A stretch of 64,000 bases of DNA from Acephala macrosclerotiorum (taxonomy: Eukaryota > Ascomycota > Leotiomycetes > Helotiales > Mollisiaceae): positions 1 to 64,000 of the forward strand of contig MU119416.1 of the NCBI GenBank assembly GCA_014904845.1, in the 5' to 3' direction. Within the stretch, counting starts at the first letter, position 1, and every line of letters starts with the position of its first letter. A program made the position numbers and the translations under genes. The notes below the pieces were generated by a model. The model saw only the letters and a program-made list of their open reading frames with translations. It was not told the DNA's origin and did no database searches. Below, piece by piece: positions 10,697 to 21,035 of the stretch.

Positions 10697-12181
10697 TCAA
10701 CTATCGAGAGGCTTCTGGCCATATACCACATAAAAAGGGAGATATGAATGAGTACTGGCATCCATCAAGCTCTTCCTCACATCCACTAAAAACACCTCAA
10801 CAGCTTCCGGTGTCCATTTCAGGCCTCGTGTTAATGGACCTAAGGCAATCCCTTGCAGGCCGTCGTAGATAACATTTCTCAAATAAAGCCCTATAATTTT
10901 CATTGTCCTGTTCTTCGGCCAGACCCCAAGGGGAATTTTAAATATCTTCGTCTCGACATTAACGAAACCCGCATCACGAAGTAGTTGTGCATTGCGGGTG
11001 ACGGCCAGTAAGTCGACACCGAAAACAGCTAGTCCTTCTTTTATGAGCTGAAGAAATCTCTCTGAGGGGTAGTCATCCTTCATGGTGTCGTCGTCGCAGT
11101 TGAGCGTGAAGAGCAGCTCCTGGAGCTCGATCCACCCTCCAGGTTTGGTATGGCTGTTCTATGTCAGCAGGATAACTTTAGCAAATTGCCAGATCTTGGA
11201 TACTCACTTGTAAGCTTCTGTAAGAAGTTTGGGCCAATTCTTGACGGACGAGTTCATGTGTCGAATATGCACGAAGTCGAAAGTATCTGGAGGATGCAAC
11301 CATGGGCTTTCTGCATCATCAACCATAAACTTGACATTTGGTGGCACCCACTATTGATGGACTATCAGTAATCTTCCTTCAAGTGAAGGACAATGAGAGA
11401 CAACCAAAAACAGATCCTTAGCAGACCTCGCAGGGTCTGCTTTGCTCAGAGGAAAGAGAGGGCATGCTTACCGCAGGCTGAATGGGACTCAAATCTTATC
11501 AAGATCTCGGAGTCAGCTAACTTCTTTTGTGTGCTTCAAGAGCAAAAACACATGTCTTAGGAGTGCTTCTGGGGCACAGCTGGAGTGTAGATGGAGCAAT
11601 GCACCAGAGATATGCAGAAAGAGGGAATAATCCTCCGAGAAATTGATGCTTACCAATGCCCAGTACCTCCGCACTGGGATACTCGTCACCGACTACAACA
11701 GTTCAGCACTTATTTTCACCGATATTTCTTGGTATGCCTTACCATCAATGGCCCATATTCCAGTCCCAGTGCCGATATCTATGATCTTCTGTGGATTGTC
11801 CAACGGCGCGTAATGCAATTTTCCACCACAAAGATTGACCACCATAGCATGCTTCATGTCCTCCCTTTCTTGTTCGCTTTCGTCATTTGGGAATTGATAT
11901 CTGCCCTCCCTAAACTTGTGGTACCGTCTGCCATGTTCGAATGCGTAGTCTCGCACCGAGGAAGGGATTGATGTCGAAGCGCGAGAGTCGGCTTCTGTTT
12001 CGTATCCAGGATCTTCGAAGTCGTTCCCAGCTTCGATTGTGGTTTCCGCCTGATGTGCAACGATATCTGCTTGCGTCTGCTGGAAGCTCGTTCCTTCTCC
12101 AGCAGGAGGTGAGCCTGTAGGAGATCTCGAGGGTGGCTGCTGAGGTCGTTCAGCCTGCGGAGTTGCGTCGGGTCCTGCCAT
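10697..12181 (-). CDS. LaeA-like methyltransferase
   Basis: Five exons, right to left: 11743-12181, 11654-11692 (39 bp), 11472-11494 (23 bp), 11208-11350, 10697-11153; total 366 residues. The first 90 residues are Pro/Ser/Thr-rich and disordered. The core has the SAM motif IIDIGTGTGIWAID, then [25 protein letters not shown] assembled across the tiny exons, DDAESPW, FDFVHIRHM, and KPGGWIELQELLF. This is the layout of the fungal LaeA/TAM-type family, whose best-known member controls secondary-metabolite clusters through the nuclear velvet complex; most family members are uncharacterised, so regulator versus biosynthetic enzyme is open. ATG 12181 is preferred over the upstream in-frame ATG (12193) for its better context (cacaATGG). 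Confidence 0.9.
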
Positions 12182-13204
12182 TGTGCAAAGCACTCTGTAT
12201 TCCCTCTAGATCTGCAGACGCCAACGACCCAACCAGACTTGCTCTTCAGAGATGGGTCGGTTGAAGCTATTCGTTCCCTCGTCGGGAACCTCGTTGTGGG
12301 AGGTGCAGGGGCTGCGAGAGTGATTCGACAGAGCGGAGGATGCCCCCACGTCGGTGTCAAGTCGTTGCGTGGGGGTGCATCAGCTGGGGTGTTTTTGAGC
12401 ATAGCGTCTAGCATTTTCCGGACTTTCACCTGCGGGAACGCCTACTGGCGCTGTCTCAGTGGATGTGTCTAGTAAGGTTTAGTGAACTGGAGCTAACGGG
12501 TAAGGTTACCGAATCATCCTGCCTCGCAATGTTCACAAAAAGCGACACACCAAAATCCCACGGAGCCAAGGATTTTCACCATGAGTTTGCAGCATGATAG
12601 CGGAATGATCAAGTATGATCCATAGCATGAATTCTCAAGGTCGCGTCAAAGTTGCTCGAATTCAACTGCTTTCTACAGTCCCTGAAAGGGCAGCCATGAC
12701 TAACACAAGACAACTCAGAAGTTCTCTGAATGGCTTCAAACTTTCTGATCCAGTGATTTTACTCCCAATCATCTATGTCGACTTAACGTGATAACTATGA
12801 GCTGTTGTTCAATAAGTTCAATGTATATCCCTCAAATCTTCTTGTCCTTCTTTCCCCCAATGACTCTTTGGAACCGCCCATTCACTACCCACACCATTTC
12901 TGCCCCATTCCTTGTTCGTGACTCCGGAACACATTCAGTCTTTACTGATCTCAAAGAATGGTACGATATAGTAGAATCACAAGCAGAATTGTAAAGCGAC
13001 AGTCTCTTTAAAGTCATTGGGCTCGGTCGATATCTGGTGTTTCTAGTCACCTGTATTGCTGTGGCCAAGCATAAAATATTGTAGAATCTTATTGACCTTT
13101 ACCTCAATACCTCAATACAATAGGACAAAAAACAATACTTCTCAAGCTCACACAACCATACCCGCTTGCAGGAACATATCATCCTTTACGAGTCAAGTCT
13201 AGCA
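12182..13204. other. Intergenic region, about 1 kb
   Basis: Upstream DNA shared by the LaeA-like gene (-) and the small membrane protein gene (+). Short opposing frames at 12239-12472 and 12788-13068 have no protein-like character and look like shadows. Nothing else recognised. Confidence 0.45.
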
Positions 13205-13528
13205 ATGAGATTTCCCATCCTCTGCTCCGTTTGCTTCTTCTTGGCAGCTACATTAGCCCTCCCTGATGAACAGTCAAGGATTTCTGAGAGCTCTGCCGAC
13301 TCACCCTCCGCATTTCAGAATAAGAAACAACAAACATCCACACCCTGTTCTTCAGGCTTCAAGGATACTTCGAGAGGTGGTGCCGAGCATGTCCGATACG
13401 GCAAGGGAGGAATCGGAAAGCGTGACATGTCAAATGGCGCAACGATAGGGGCTATAGTCGGAGGCGTGGTCGCCATGTTTGTGGCTGCCATGTTGGTTTT
13501 AGTTTGGTTGAGTCGGAATGGTCGCTAG
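13205..13528 (+). CDS. Small signal-peptide / single-TM protein, copy 1
   Basis: 107 residues, no intron. The start is the Met that opens a classic signal peptide (MRFPILCSVCFFLAATLALP); the upstream in-frame Met would bury it. The mature part is a polar Ser/Gln/Lys-rich ectodomain of about 55 residues, a dibasic GKR site (Kex2-like), then a glycine-rich transmembrane helix (GAIVGGVVAMFVAAMLVLVW) and a short basic tail. The layout matches the 118-residue protein at 14465 (signal peptide, low-complexity stretch, KR, Gly-rich TM, short tail). I do not recognise the family. A processed secreted peptide plus a membrane stub is possible if Kex2 cuts at KR. Confidence 0.65.
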   Translation: MRFPILCSVCFFLAATLALPDEQSRISESSADSPSAFQNKKQQTSTPCSSGFKDTSRGGAEHVRYGKGGIGKRDMSNGATIGAIVGGVVAMFVAAMLVLVWLSRNGR

Positions 13529-13932
13529 AACGGGTCAGTAGACCTGACGACGAATGTGTTTATGTAGTTCAGCCTGGTATCTAGAGAGAAAGTCAGAGCA
13601 AGAGAGGCTGTGGATATTTGTGACTGTAAAGCAATTTTAGGGCGGATGGTTTCTCGAACTTTTGTTTATTTCTCCAATCACACATGGATGTCTGTCTGCC
13701 TTTTCGGCGCTTTGAGCAAGCAAGGGAATCAAGAGAGAGTTATGGGCACGTAAAGATAATTACTGCTTTATTCACGGAAAACGTCGTATTCTAAGTGCCG
13801 GTACAAAAGCTAAACAGTTTCAGCTTTGATGTTCCAAAAGGTCGAAGAAACTAGTCTCTCGAGATAATTCAAGTGCCAAGATCAACAAGCAAAAAAACAT
13901 CAGACAAAGTACTGAGGCCCAACTTCGAAAAG

Positions 13933-14154
13933 ATGAGAATTCTCATTACCTTCAAATTCAGCCTTTTTACAGTAGCAATTCCAGCCCTCCGCTACAGACA
14001 AGTCCGACGTAATGAAGTTAATACGTATCACCGTCCCCCTCCATATTCGACCCCAACTGGCATAGCACCGGCAGCCGCCCAGTTCTCTACAGCTTACATC
14101 CAGAGAGGCACTTCAAGATTACTTCTCAATCAGCACGGCCAGATAGGAAAGTGA
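13933..14154 (+). pseudogene. Degenerate copy of the small SP/TM protein
   Basis: The first 19 codons (MRILITFKFSLFTVAIPAL) match the start of the 14465 gene (MKFCITFALSLYVVAILAS) closely at both DNA and protein level, including the shared attacctt core. Downstream the frame has no transmembrane helix and ends after 73 residues, so the ectodomain and membrane parts have been lost or scrambled. It lies between the two intact copies, as expected for a decayed tandem duplicate. A very short expressed protein cannot be excluded. Confidence 0.45.
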
Positions 14155-14365
14155 AAGCGTGCACTATTGGATCTGTCAACTGGTGCACAGTTGGTATTTA
14201 GCTCAGAGGTACTATCGCTGTTGCTTGCCCCTAAGTTAATCTATCTTGGACTCTCAAATGTTGGAACCAGACAAGGACATTCACCTAATTATGTAAGTCA
14301 AAGACGATATCGACATGAGCATTTGGGAACGGTCCATTCACGAAGACACCAATACTTTATCTAGC

Positions 14366-14371
14366 TATAAA
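14366..14371 (+). promoter_or_regulatory. Possible TATA box of small SP/TM gene, copy 2
   Basis: TATAAA lies about 94 nt upstream of the ATG at 14465, a plausible distance for a fungal core promoter with a short 5' UTR. Position is the only support. Confidence 0.3.
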
Positions 14372-14464
14372 TTTGTAGATGTCTTGAGGTTTTATCCCTA
14401 AATCCGCAACCCGTTCTAACACCACGCTCAACAAGCATACTGAAAGAAAATCGCAATATCCAAG

Positions 14465-14821
14465 ATGAAATTTTGCATTACCTTCGCTCTGAGCCTTTAC
14501 GTGGTAGCGATTTTGGCATCCCCACTCGAGCAATACCAACCTCAGCATGAACGCAAAGCATCTTCCTCGCTCTCTCGAGGTCCAAACGCCACAGAGAGAG
14601 CACTACCAGCCACAACACTTATCGCGAACCGTTTGAAGCGCATTCGGAACGGCGGATCGAGGCCAACGCCTAGTACCTCGACAAGAATGTCGAAGCGCGG
14701 GTTATCACGTGGGGGACTAGCAGGCATAATACTCGCAGGTTACATACCTGTCTTTTGCTTCATTATCTATGCTAAGTTCCGGATGTGCCCGGATGAACCG
14801 CCGCCGCGGATTGTGTTTTAA
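14465..14821 (+). CDS. Small signal-peptide / single-TM protein, copy 2
   Basis: 118 residues, no intron. Signal peptide MKFCITFALSLYVVAILAS, a basic Ser/Thr/Arg-rich ectodomain with two Arg/Lys clusters, a dibasic SKR before GLSRGG, one hydrophobic helix (LAGIILAGYIPVFCFIIYAKF) and a short tail ending in PPPRIVF. It shares design with the 13205 gene and its leader with the degenerate copy at 13933. Function unknown. Confidence 0.6.
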   Translation: MKFCITFALSLYVVAILASPLEQYQPQHERKASSSLSRGPNATERALPATTLIANRLKRIRNGGSRPTPSTSTRMSKRGLSRGGLAGIILAGYIPVFCFIIYAKFRMCPDEPPPRIVF

Positions 14822-15844
14822 GAAGGGAGGGCTGTCGACATAAACTCCATAACAGCTAGGAATATCGAAGCCAAACCCATTATAAAATAGCAAGAGTCTT
14901 GATACAAAGTACTGTCAATCAACTTTCTCGCAATCCCAGAAATCATATATATACTCACTCGGGGAGATGATATGCGCTAGAAAATAGCTTTAAAACCTTA
15001 TTATCTACGTCCAAAAAGTCCCATCCTACTCAGTACAATTATTATGTGTCCGGCGTCGTGCCAGTACACATCTTAAGGACAGTTTGAGCGGCGAGATTGG
15101 TAAAGGACGAATCACTAATTACAAATCATCCTCAAAGTCACCCTTTTTCTCCCCGATCAGAGGGATAGAACACTTCCCTCTCCTTTCTCTTCCTTCTCGC
15201 TCGGACCTAGTAAATGATTAAAAATGCGCAAGAGGCTACGGCGAGGACTATAAGAACCCCCCCACCACCCCCCCAAAAAATTATACATATATATTTTCTC
15301 CTTTTCTACGAGAAGGCCAGATACGCTGATTTCAGCTAGCAGCGAAGAGAGCTGTTGCTTGACGTTGCCCATGAACCTAGGCTCGAAGTCCAATGGATTG
15401 TTCTCGATTGAGAATTGGGAAGAGATTGCACTTCATTTACACCATCCGCGGTGGCCATTGCCATTATATTGGTCTCAATTATTCTCCGGTAGTATGAATG
15501 CGCATATGACACTTACATCGCGGTTAGAATGGAACAGAATCTGAGGGGGGTTGTCTTTCGATTGCTTTGACACAGGACTTGCGAGTGAAACCTGTCGCAA
15601 TTGAGTAGAATGAGACGAACAAAATAATTCGTGGGATGAAATCTGAGTTAGCTTTGCATATTTTGGCGTCCTAGAACTTCGCGTGAGTCGTATGGGGAGC
15701 TAGTGTCCAAAAACGGAATGGGTCCCAAAGCCCTGATGGTCCTAGGACATTATTTTGAATTGGACTACCACAACCACTTCAATTTCTTGACTCCAAAAAG
15801 AAAGAACATTCTTTGCAAAAACATATGACTGCATTATCTGCGCA
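14822..15844. other. Intergenic region, about 1 kb
   Basis: No gene seen. Contains cytosine runs (two C7-C8 blocks near 15257-15274) next to an A6 run and a TA-rich stretch. Otherwise unremarkable. Confidence 0.5.
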
Positions 15845-16766
15845 ATGTGGTCTTCCAAGTATACAGACATGTACGACGTACTTCAGGTCCCACGAAACTG
15901 CGATGTTGAACAGGTCAAGGTTGCATACAAGAAGCTTGCGCTAGCTCGCCATCCAGACAAGAACCTTGACAATCCAAATGCCACTGCGCAATTTCAATTG
16001 GTTTTTACTTCCCCTTCTTTGAAAAGAACAATGCTAATCAATATACCAAGCTTGTTAATGCAGTCGAAATCCTCTCCGATAAGTATAAAAGAAGTACATA
16101 CAACTTTGAATGGGATCGTCGCAATGCGCAATACACTGCTTTCTCCTCATTCAAGACTTCTACTTCCAAAACTTTCTCGTTCAAGCCACAAACGTCAAAA
16201 TCATACCCATTCGAGGCCCACAAGTCCAGGTCTTCCTCCCAGAGCACATACAACGCTAGTTCTTACACCACCTACAAAACATATACTTCATGGACCCCAC
16301 CAAGCCTCCTACTTCATCCGATAACAACGATTGTACTTCCGCAGAGTGGTCAGCATGGGCTGGCGAGAGAAGAACTTAGGATGGTCAAGAGTACATCTGG
16401 GGCTGCCATGGCGGCAAGTGGCAATGGAAGCTACTCCTGGTAGGTTGGGAGTTCGCATGGATAGAGAGCCTAAACCACTGGATCCCAACTGTTCCCCACC
16501 ATGATGCTAGGTCCCGGGCCAAAGCTGAACCGCAACCCTCACCTAGACCCAAGACACCGCTTCGACCACAAGCCGCTCCATTCAAACCTCGAACACAGTC
16601 GCCGAAGCCTACCAATGAGTTCGAAGGTTTAGAAAAGACGGGAGGCTTCTTCCAACAGCGTTTCCCGAACGGTGTGAGTTTCTCGAAGGATGATTTGGAA
16701 TGGTACACTGAAGCAAAGTCCAAGGCCAAGGCTGAGAAGAACAAGAAAAACCGCGCGCCGGAGTGA
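15845..16766 (+). pseudogene. J-domain (DnaJ-like) protein, frame disrupted
   Basis: Exon 1 (15845-16000) encodes a J-domain start: YDVLQVPRNCD, helix II with AYKKLAL and the invariant HPD (residues 36-38). A 50-bp intron with a GCTAATC branch site leads to exon 2 at 16051 (LVNAVEILSDKYKRSTY). This frame stays open to a stop at 16441-16443 (182 residues), but from about 16288 the protein-like reading moves to another frame. There it runs through SAEWSAWAGERR, one in-frame TAG (about 16375), then KWQWKLLLVGWEFAWIESL and FFQQRFPNGVSFSKDD, to a stop at 16764-16766. I think the ancestral protein was about 290 residues and was broken by an indel and a nonsense change. Alternatives are a missed intron or a sequencing error. 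J-domains stimulate Hsp70 ATPase. Confidence 0.6.
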
Positions 16767-17028
16767 TTAGATGTTGTACAAAATCGCAGTGGCAGTAACA
16801 TTAATAAAGCAAGAGAGTTCTGCTTTAAAGGCTTCGATATTAAGTGTCTAGAAGACAGAAAGCTTCATTCTGGACATTCTAATCCTGTTGATTTGTACTC
16901 AAAAGGGTAGGAGATTTCGATTATACGATACAGGGCGTTTTGGGGATTTTGTCGGAGCACCTCGAGACAGAAGGGATAGTGTAAAATGCTTTGTATCAAA
17001 AAGATGTATGGGTGGATGGTTTGATGGT

Positions 17029-17368
17029 CTACCGAAATTGGGAAGTGCGATCCTGTATGCAGTTGGTGCGAGGTGTAGGAGGCTGGATGATCCTCAAATA
17101 TACCACCCAGAGTTGGATATCGTATTGAGATGTGTACCTTCTCTCGGGGCCCCTCATCCTCAACGCCCGTGAAACCTGTCTTCTCGTCGTTGAAGCACGT
17201 CCTTTCCCCTTCAATCAGAGGTAGAACATCGCCTCTCCTCTTCCTCGCTTTGGCCATCTTCCTCTTCATCGCCAACGTCAAGTAGACTAGCCCACAGAAA
17301 ACGATCAGAATCGCCAAGAGGTAACACCAGCCCAGTCCACCTTGTTTCGATAGCCCCAAGTTCTTCAT
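17029..17368 (-). CDS. Putative small single-TM protein (5' end uncertain)
   Basis: Two exons fit: 17138-17368 and 17029-17052, with an 85-bp intron. Features are a transmembrane helix (WCYLLAILIVFCGLVYLTLA) followed by a very basic stretch (MKRKMAKARKRRGD) and an acidic tail. The frame is open for about 33 further codons upstream of Met 17368 (Ser/Thr/Leu-rich, no Met), so a first exon, perhaps with a signal peptide, is probably missing from my model. It resembles the small membrane proteins at 13.2-14.8 kb in size and layout but I cannot show homology. Confidence 0.4.
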
Positions 17369-18035
17369 CCCCGGGTCAGTTGACTGTAGAGTAGATACCG
17401 AGAGCCCTCTTAGCGATAGGATGGAAGTTAATGCTGAGGTTGTTTTGAAAGGAGATGGACCTTCATTTGCCGGAACTCATGGCTTCGAATGCGGCGCCGC
17501 TAAGAGCCACACTTAACACTGCACCTATTGCAGCTACTCTTATTTAGATGGGTGAAGAGTGAGAGTTGGGTGGTGACCTGGTGTAATATCGTAGGTATTA
17601 TAGGTGCTTATTGCAAAAGATCTGGGCAATTCATGCATATGTAGTGTTAATATAAGGCAAGGACTGTACGAGGACGAATAGATGTTAAAGGTAGTCTTGC
17701 CGCCGCCTTCTAAACTAGAATATACGCTTGGATTCTTAACGTTTAAAGTTAGCTATAGCCGTTATCCAAACTTTTCCTTTCCTAGGCATGAGTAACCTCT
17801 TCTACTAGCTCGCAAGCGGATTTTATGACTTATAATCATGAAGTTATAGATATCTATTCTTACTCAAAGCCTCTTACTTAGCCACTTCACAATTGATCCA
17901 AGTCCGTCGGTATTTCCAATACCCCAGCCTTTCTCAGCACAAGGACCCTCACTGCCAAGATCATACAGCATTTCGGTGTAGCTAGGCTTAATTGATTATC
18001 CTGGCAAGCCTGGAAGGTTGAAAACACTGAATTCC
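17369..18035. other. TA-rich intergenic region
   Basis: About 670 bp without a recognisable gene apart from a possible missing 5' exon of the previous feature near 17400-17550. The part from 17560 to 17880 is rich in TA, CTAG and TTA steps, like mildly mutated repeat DNA. Confidence 0.4.
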
Positions 18036-18518
18036 CTATACCTCAACATCCTCAAAAGGTGCCCCGTTCTTGGTTTCGAATGCACTTTCAGCAGACCGCT
18101 CAACTGTGCCCATCTCAAACCCAATCATTCTCTCCCCATCGGAACTCATCAACGCCTTACTAACCCCCCGTCTTGTTTTTCTCGCTCTATTATTCTTAAA
18201 AAAAGCAACAGCCATGATTCCCCAAACCGCCATAATCATCCCCACCAATACCACACGAAGCCAGAAGTCAACATTTGAAAACTGAGTATGGTCATAACTT
18301 CCTGCCGAGATCGTAGACGAGGTTTGGTCATTGAGAAGATTTTGATTTTGATCGAGGCTTCTTTTCGAGGGAGAATTCGGCCACCCTTCTTTGAAAGCTT
18401 CAATGCATTCTGGGAGTTGGCGCCCACTGTAACATATTTTTCCATTCCAGGGACGAGGGCGTGGGCCTGGGCCGTCACCTAGAGGGCTTCTCTTGGCTCT
18501 AAAGATGTTTCTCGGCAT
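18036..18518 (-). CDS. Putative single-TM protein
   Basis: 160-residue frame. The first 60 residues are Pro/Arg/Ser-rich and contain a PSKRSLDQ dibasic site. Then come a polar stretch, one transmembrane helix (WLRVVLVGMIMAVWGIMAVAFF), a basic stop-transfer KNNRARKTRRG and an acidic C-terminal tail. No leader is visible from the Met at 18518; an upstream exon could supply one. The KR-then-TM order resembles the neighbouring small proteins. Unknown function; could be a chance frame in its first third. Confidence 0.4.
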   Translation of the reverse strand: MPRNIFRAKRSPLGDGPGPRPRPWNGKICYSGRQLPECIEAFKEGWPNSPSKRSLDQNQNLLNDQTSSTISAGSYDHTQFSNVDFWLRVVLVGMIMAVWGIMAVAFFKNNRARKTRRGVSKALMSSDGERMIGFEMGTVERSAESAFETKNGAPFEDVEV

Positions 18519-18994
18519 CTGGATTCGAGAGTGAGTGAGCCTTATTGTGATTTTATTTCTGTATGAGTTCGTGAAGATATGAAGCGGGTGGTTTCCTCAT
18601 TTACAATATCCGAGGAGATAGAGGGATTGTCTATACCATGTATGAAGTAGGAGATGACGAACAGGTCATCATTCGGTGTTTTAATATTAGCGAAAAGTAG
18701 TGATCATGATACTGACCGGTCCCAGGGTGATGTAACGCTTGGTACTTCATGACTGGCGCTTGTCGCTTCATTGTTTTAGTTCCCGTCCGTTTGCAGGCCT
18801 CGAAATACTTGGTTAGAGCACGGCTCAGACTATGAAAATCTCGATTGCTGCACATCTCAGTTTCACAATTAGAAGGGATACGTTTGTCACGACTCAACTA
18901 CCTCAACCACTTTTCTCTTTTGCGTCCGATTCACTCTTGCCTACCATTTCCTCGTATCTTTGATATCTCCAGTCTCTTTCATCCCCATCCCCAC

Positions 18995-19700
18995 CTAAAG
19001 GCTCATACAAAGCCACTTCCATTCCTGAATACCATCAATCTCCCATCCTCCGTTGCTCTTATTAGCCTTTTCACTCTTCACCTTCAAAGCTTCATTCTGG
19101 CCTAAGCGTTCGCGTCTTTCATCTTGCTCCTTCAATTTCCTCCTCCATTCCTCCATGCTCCGCTCGACTGCTGCATTCTTTCAGTCAGAATTCTTCGGAC
19201 GAGGGCTCAGTCTACTCACTTCTATTCTTGCACATCTCTTCAGTCCGCACTTTCTTCATATCCCTCACTTTCCTCGTCTTTCTTTTTCTCTCCTCCTCCT
19301 TTCTCTCGTATCTCTCCTCCAGCCAGTCCGTGAGCTTGACGAATGGATACAAAACTAAACACATATAAGTAATCGGAGCCACATTAAACCGGCTCCAACT
19401 ATTCCACTGCTCTTCTTTCTGCGTCTGGGAGTTGCGTTTGGTGTCGGCAAGTTTGGATACAGTGTAGGCTTGGTATTCTGTGGAAGTAGGATATGAGACA
19501 CCTTTTTGGCAGAAGCCTTGGGTGCAGATATTGCAGACGTAGGGGGATCTTTGGGGTTCTGTATTCTTGGCAACGATCTCCTTCTCTAGAATGAGATTTA
19601 GGTCTCTCTCGTCGGTAATTGGGTTGTATTCCCCTTCCTGCTTATTCTTTTCTTGCATCTTCTGCTTCTGCTTCTTGCCTTGGAGGAGGAAGAAAGGCAT
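18995..19700 (-). CDS. Coiled-coil membrane-associated protein, unknown
   Basis: Two exons, 19220-19700 and 18995-19170, joined by a 49-bp GTGAGT...GCAG intron; 218 residues. The splice removes an early stop and adds a second coding stretch (VERSMEEWRRKLKEQDERRE and on to a stop), which supports the model. The N-terminus is Lys/Gln-rich; residues about 54-68 hold three cysteines (VCNICTQGFCQKG), a possible metal or redox site; a hydrophobic segment (APITYMCLVLYPFVKL) lies near residue 110; then a long highly charged Glu/Arg/Lys coiled coil. I do not recognise the family. Confidence 0.6.
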
Positions 19701-21035
19701 GATGACAGTGATTTTGTTGCTGAGATGAAAAGTCTAGTGAGGAAGGATGAAAGATTGGGTGGAGGAGATGATGAGAATTAGTGGATGGGAGGGTAATAGT
19801 TATACTATCCAGTGCTTCCGTCGATTGAATTTGTCGCTGATGATATTGCGAAACTGGCTTGAAAGACTAGTGGCAGTAGTAACACAGAAAAGCTAATGTG
19901 TTGATGTCCTGCATCATGATAAATCTTGGGTCATGATGTGATGTGAAGTTGTGGAGGTGAAGTCATAGCCGTAAGCGAGAGCCAAAGGGGGAAAGATTAG
20001 TCCCAGACTTCAGCAACAGTTGGTTTCCACGTGACCGCTCTTGAAAGTCGTCCCCACAACCTCACCAGCGAAGGTTCCGGGCTGGAACTTGCAGTACAGG
20101 TGAGGCCTGAACCTCGCTTTGTTGCACGTCTGAAAGCACATCGGAACAATTTCCCAATGGGGCAATGCCACGATGCCCCTCCGCGACAAAAAACGTCAGC
20201 CTCGAACATCATAGTTCAGTTCGTAATGAAGTAATTTAGACCAGAGGCTAAGACGTGATAACTGAGAACCAACACATCATACTCCCACTTCCATGCGGAA
20301 AACCTCGATTTGTTGCGCATCTGCAAAATGAGGGAAGACGTTGTGTTAATACAATCCCAAACAAATGCTGTCATTGCTCAAAAAAAAAAAAAAAAAAAAA
20401 AAAACCCCCCAGATTTCATGCGTATTAATACCAGCAACCAGAGTTTAGCCACAGACTGCTCGTGCACCGAACAATGTGCGCAACACCAGACCTAAGAAAA
20501 GCAAGTGGGGCAAAACACAGCACACAGCGCTAACGACGTGCAGCAAACCCACCAGAAAGGTAAGATGTGAATTAAGCGAAGCGTAACATCAGCGGCGCTT
20601 TGGAAGAAACTTGTCCCCAGGTAAAGTAGCAGCGACTCTATCACTCATGATGGATTCTCGTTCGCAAATCGCAATTACAATCACCATACCAAACACGAAC
20701 ATCCGCGCAAAGAAGTATCATCAATTATCCTCAATCTAAGCAGCGATCTCAAAGAAATGCGCGAAGTGAGTGACGTAGTGACGAGTAGAGTAGAAAGGAA
20801 ACCCAAATAGCAAGCAAGCAAGCATTACTCAAATCAACGCATCCCATATTCCCGACTTGCCAAAAGAGTGTGCATGTTCTGCATCCCGCGTGTACCATCG
20901 CAGCAAGATCATCGAAGCCAGTACCGAAATCCGTAATCCTCCCAAAATCCCTCCTTGCAATTTACCCTCCGCTCATCCTTCCCACCCCACAACCCACTCA
21001 TCCCTCCTCCACAGCCGTGTTATCCTTGGAGCTGA
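19701..21035. other. Intergenic region, about 1.3 kb
   Basis: No convincing gene. It holds an A25C6 homopolymer tract at 20380-20410, an (agca)n-like run (agcaagcaagcaagca) near 20808-20824, and the 3' flank of the Ca2+/H+ exchanger. Short plus-strand frames around 20857-21064 are low-complexity and end against the exchanger. Confidence 0.5.
20380..20410. repeat. Homopolymer tract A25-C6
   Basis: Twenty-five adenines directly followed by six cytosines. Could be a true slippage-prone tract, the tail of an old retroposed sequence, or an assembly artefact; no gene-like sequence lies on its left side. Confidence 0.9.

Noticed and set aside
12239..12472. Plus-strand frame upstream of the LaeA-like gene, mirrored by a minus-strand one
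   Set aside because: Both strands are open because of local GC-rich composition; neither has a start context or domain.
16385..16801. 138-codon minus-strand frame
   Set aside because: Antisense to the better-supported J-domain continuation on the plus strand.
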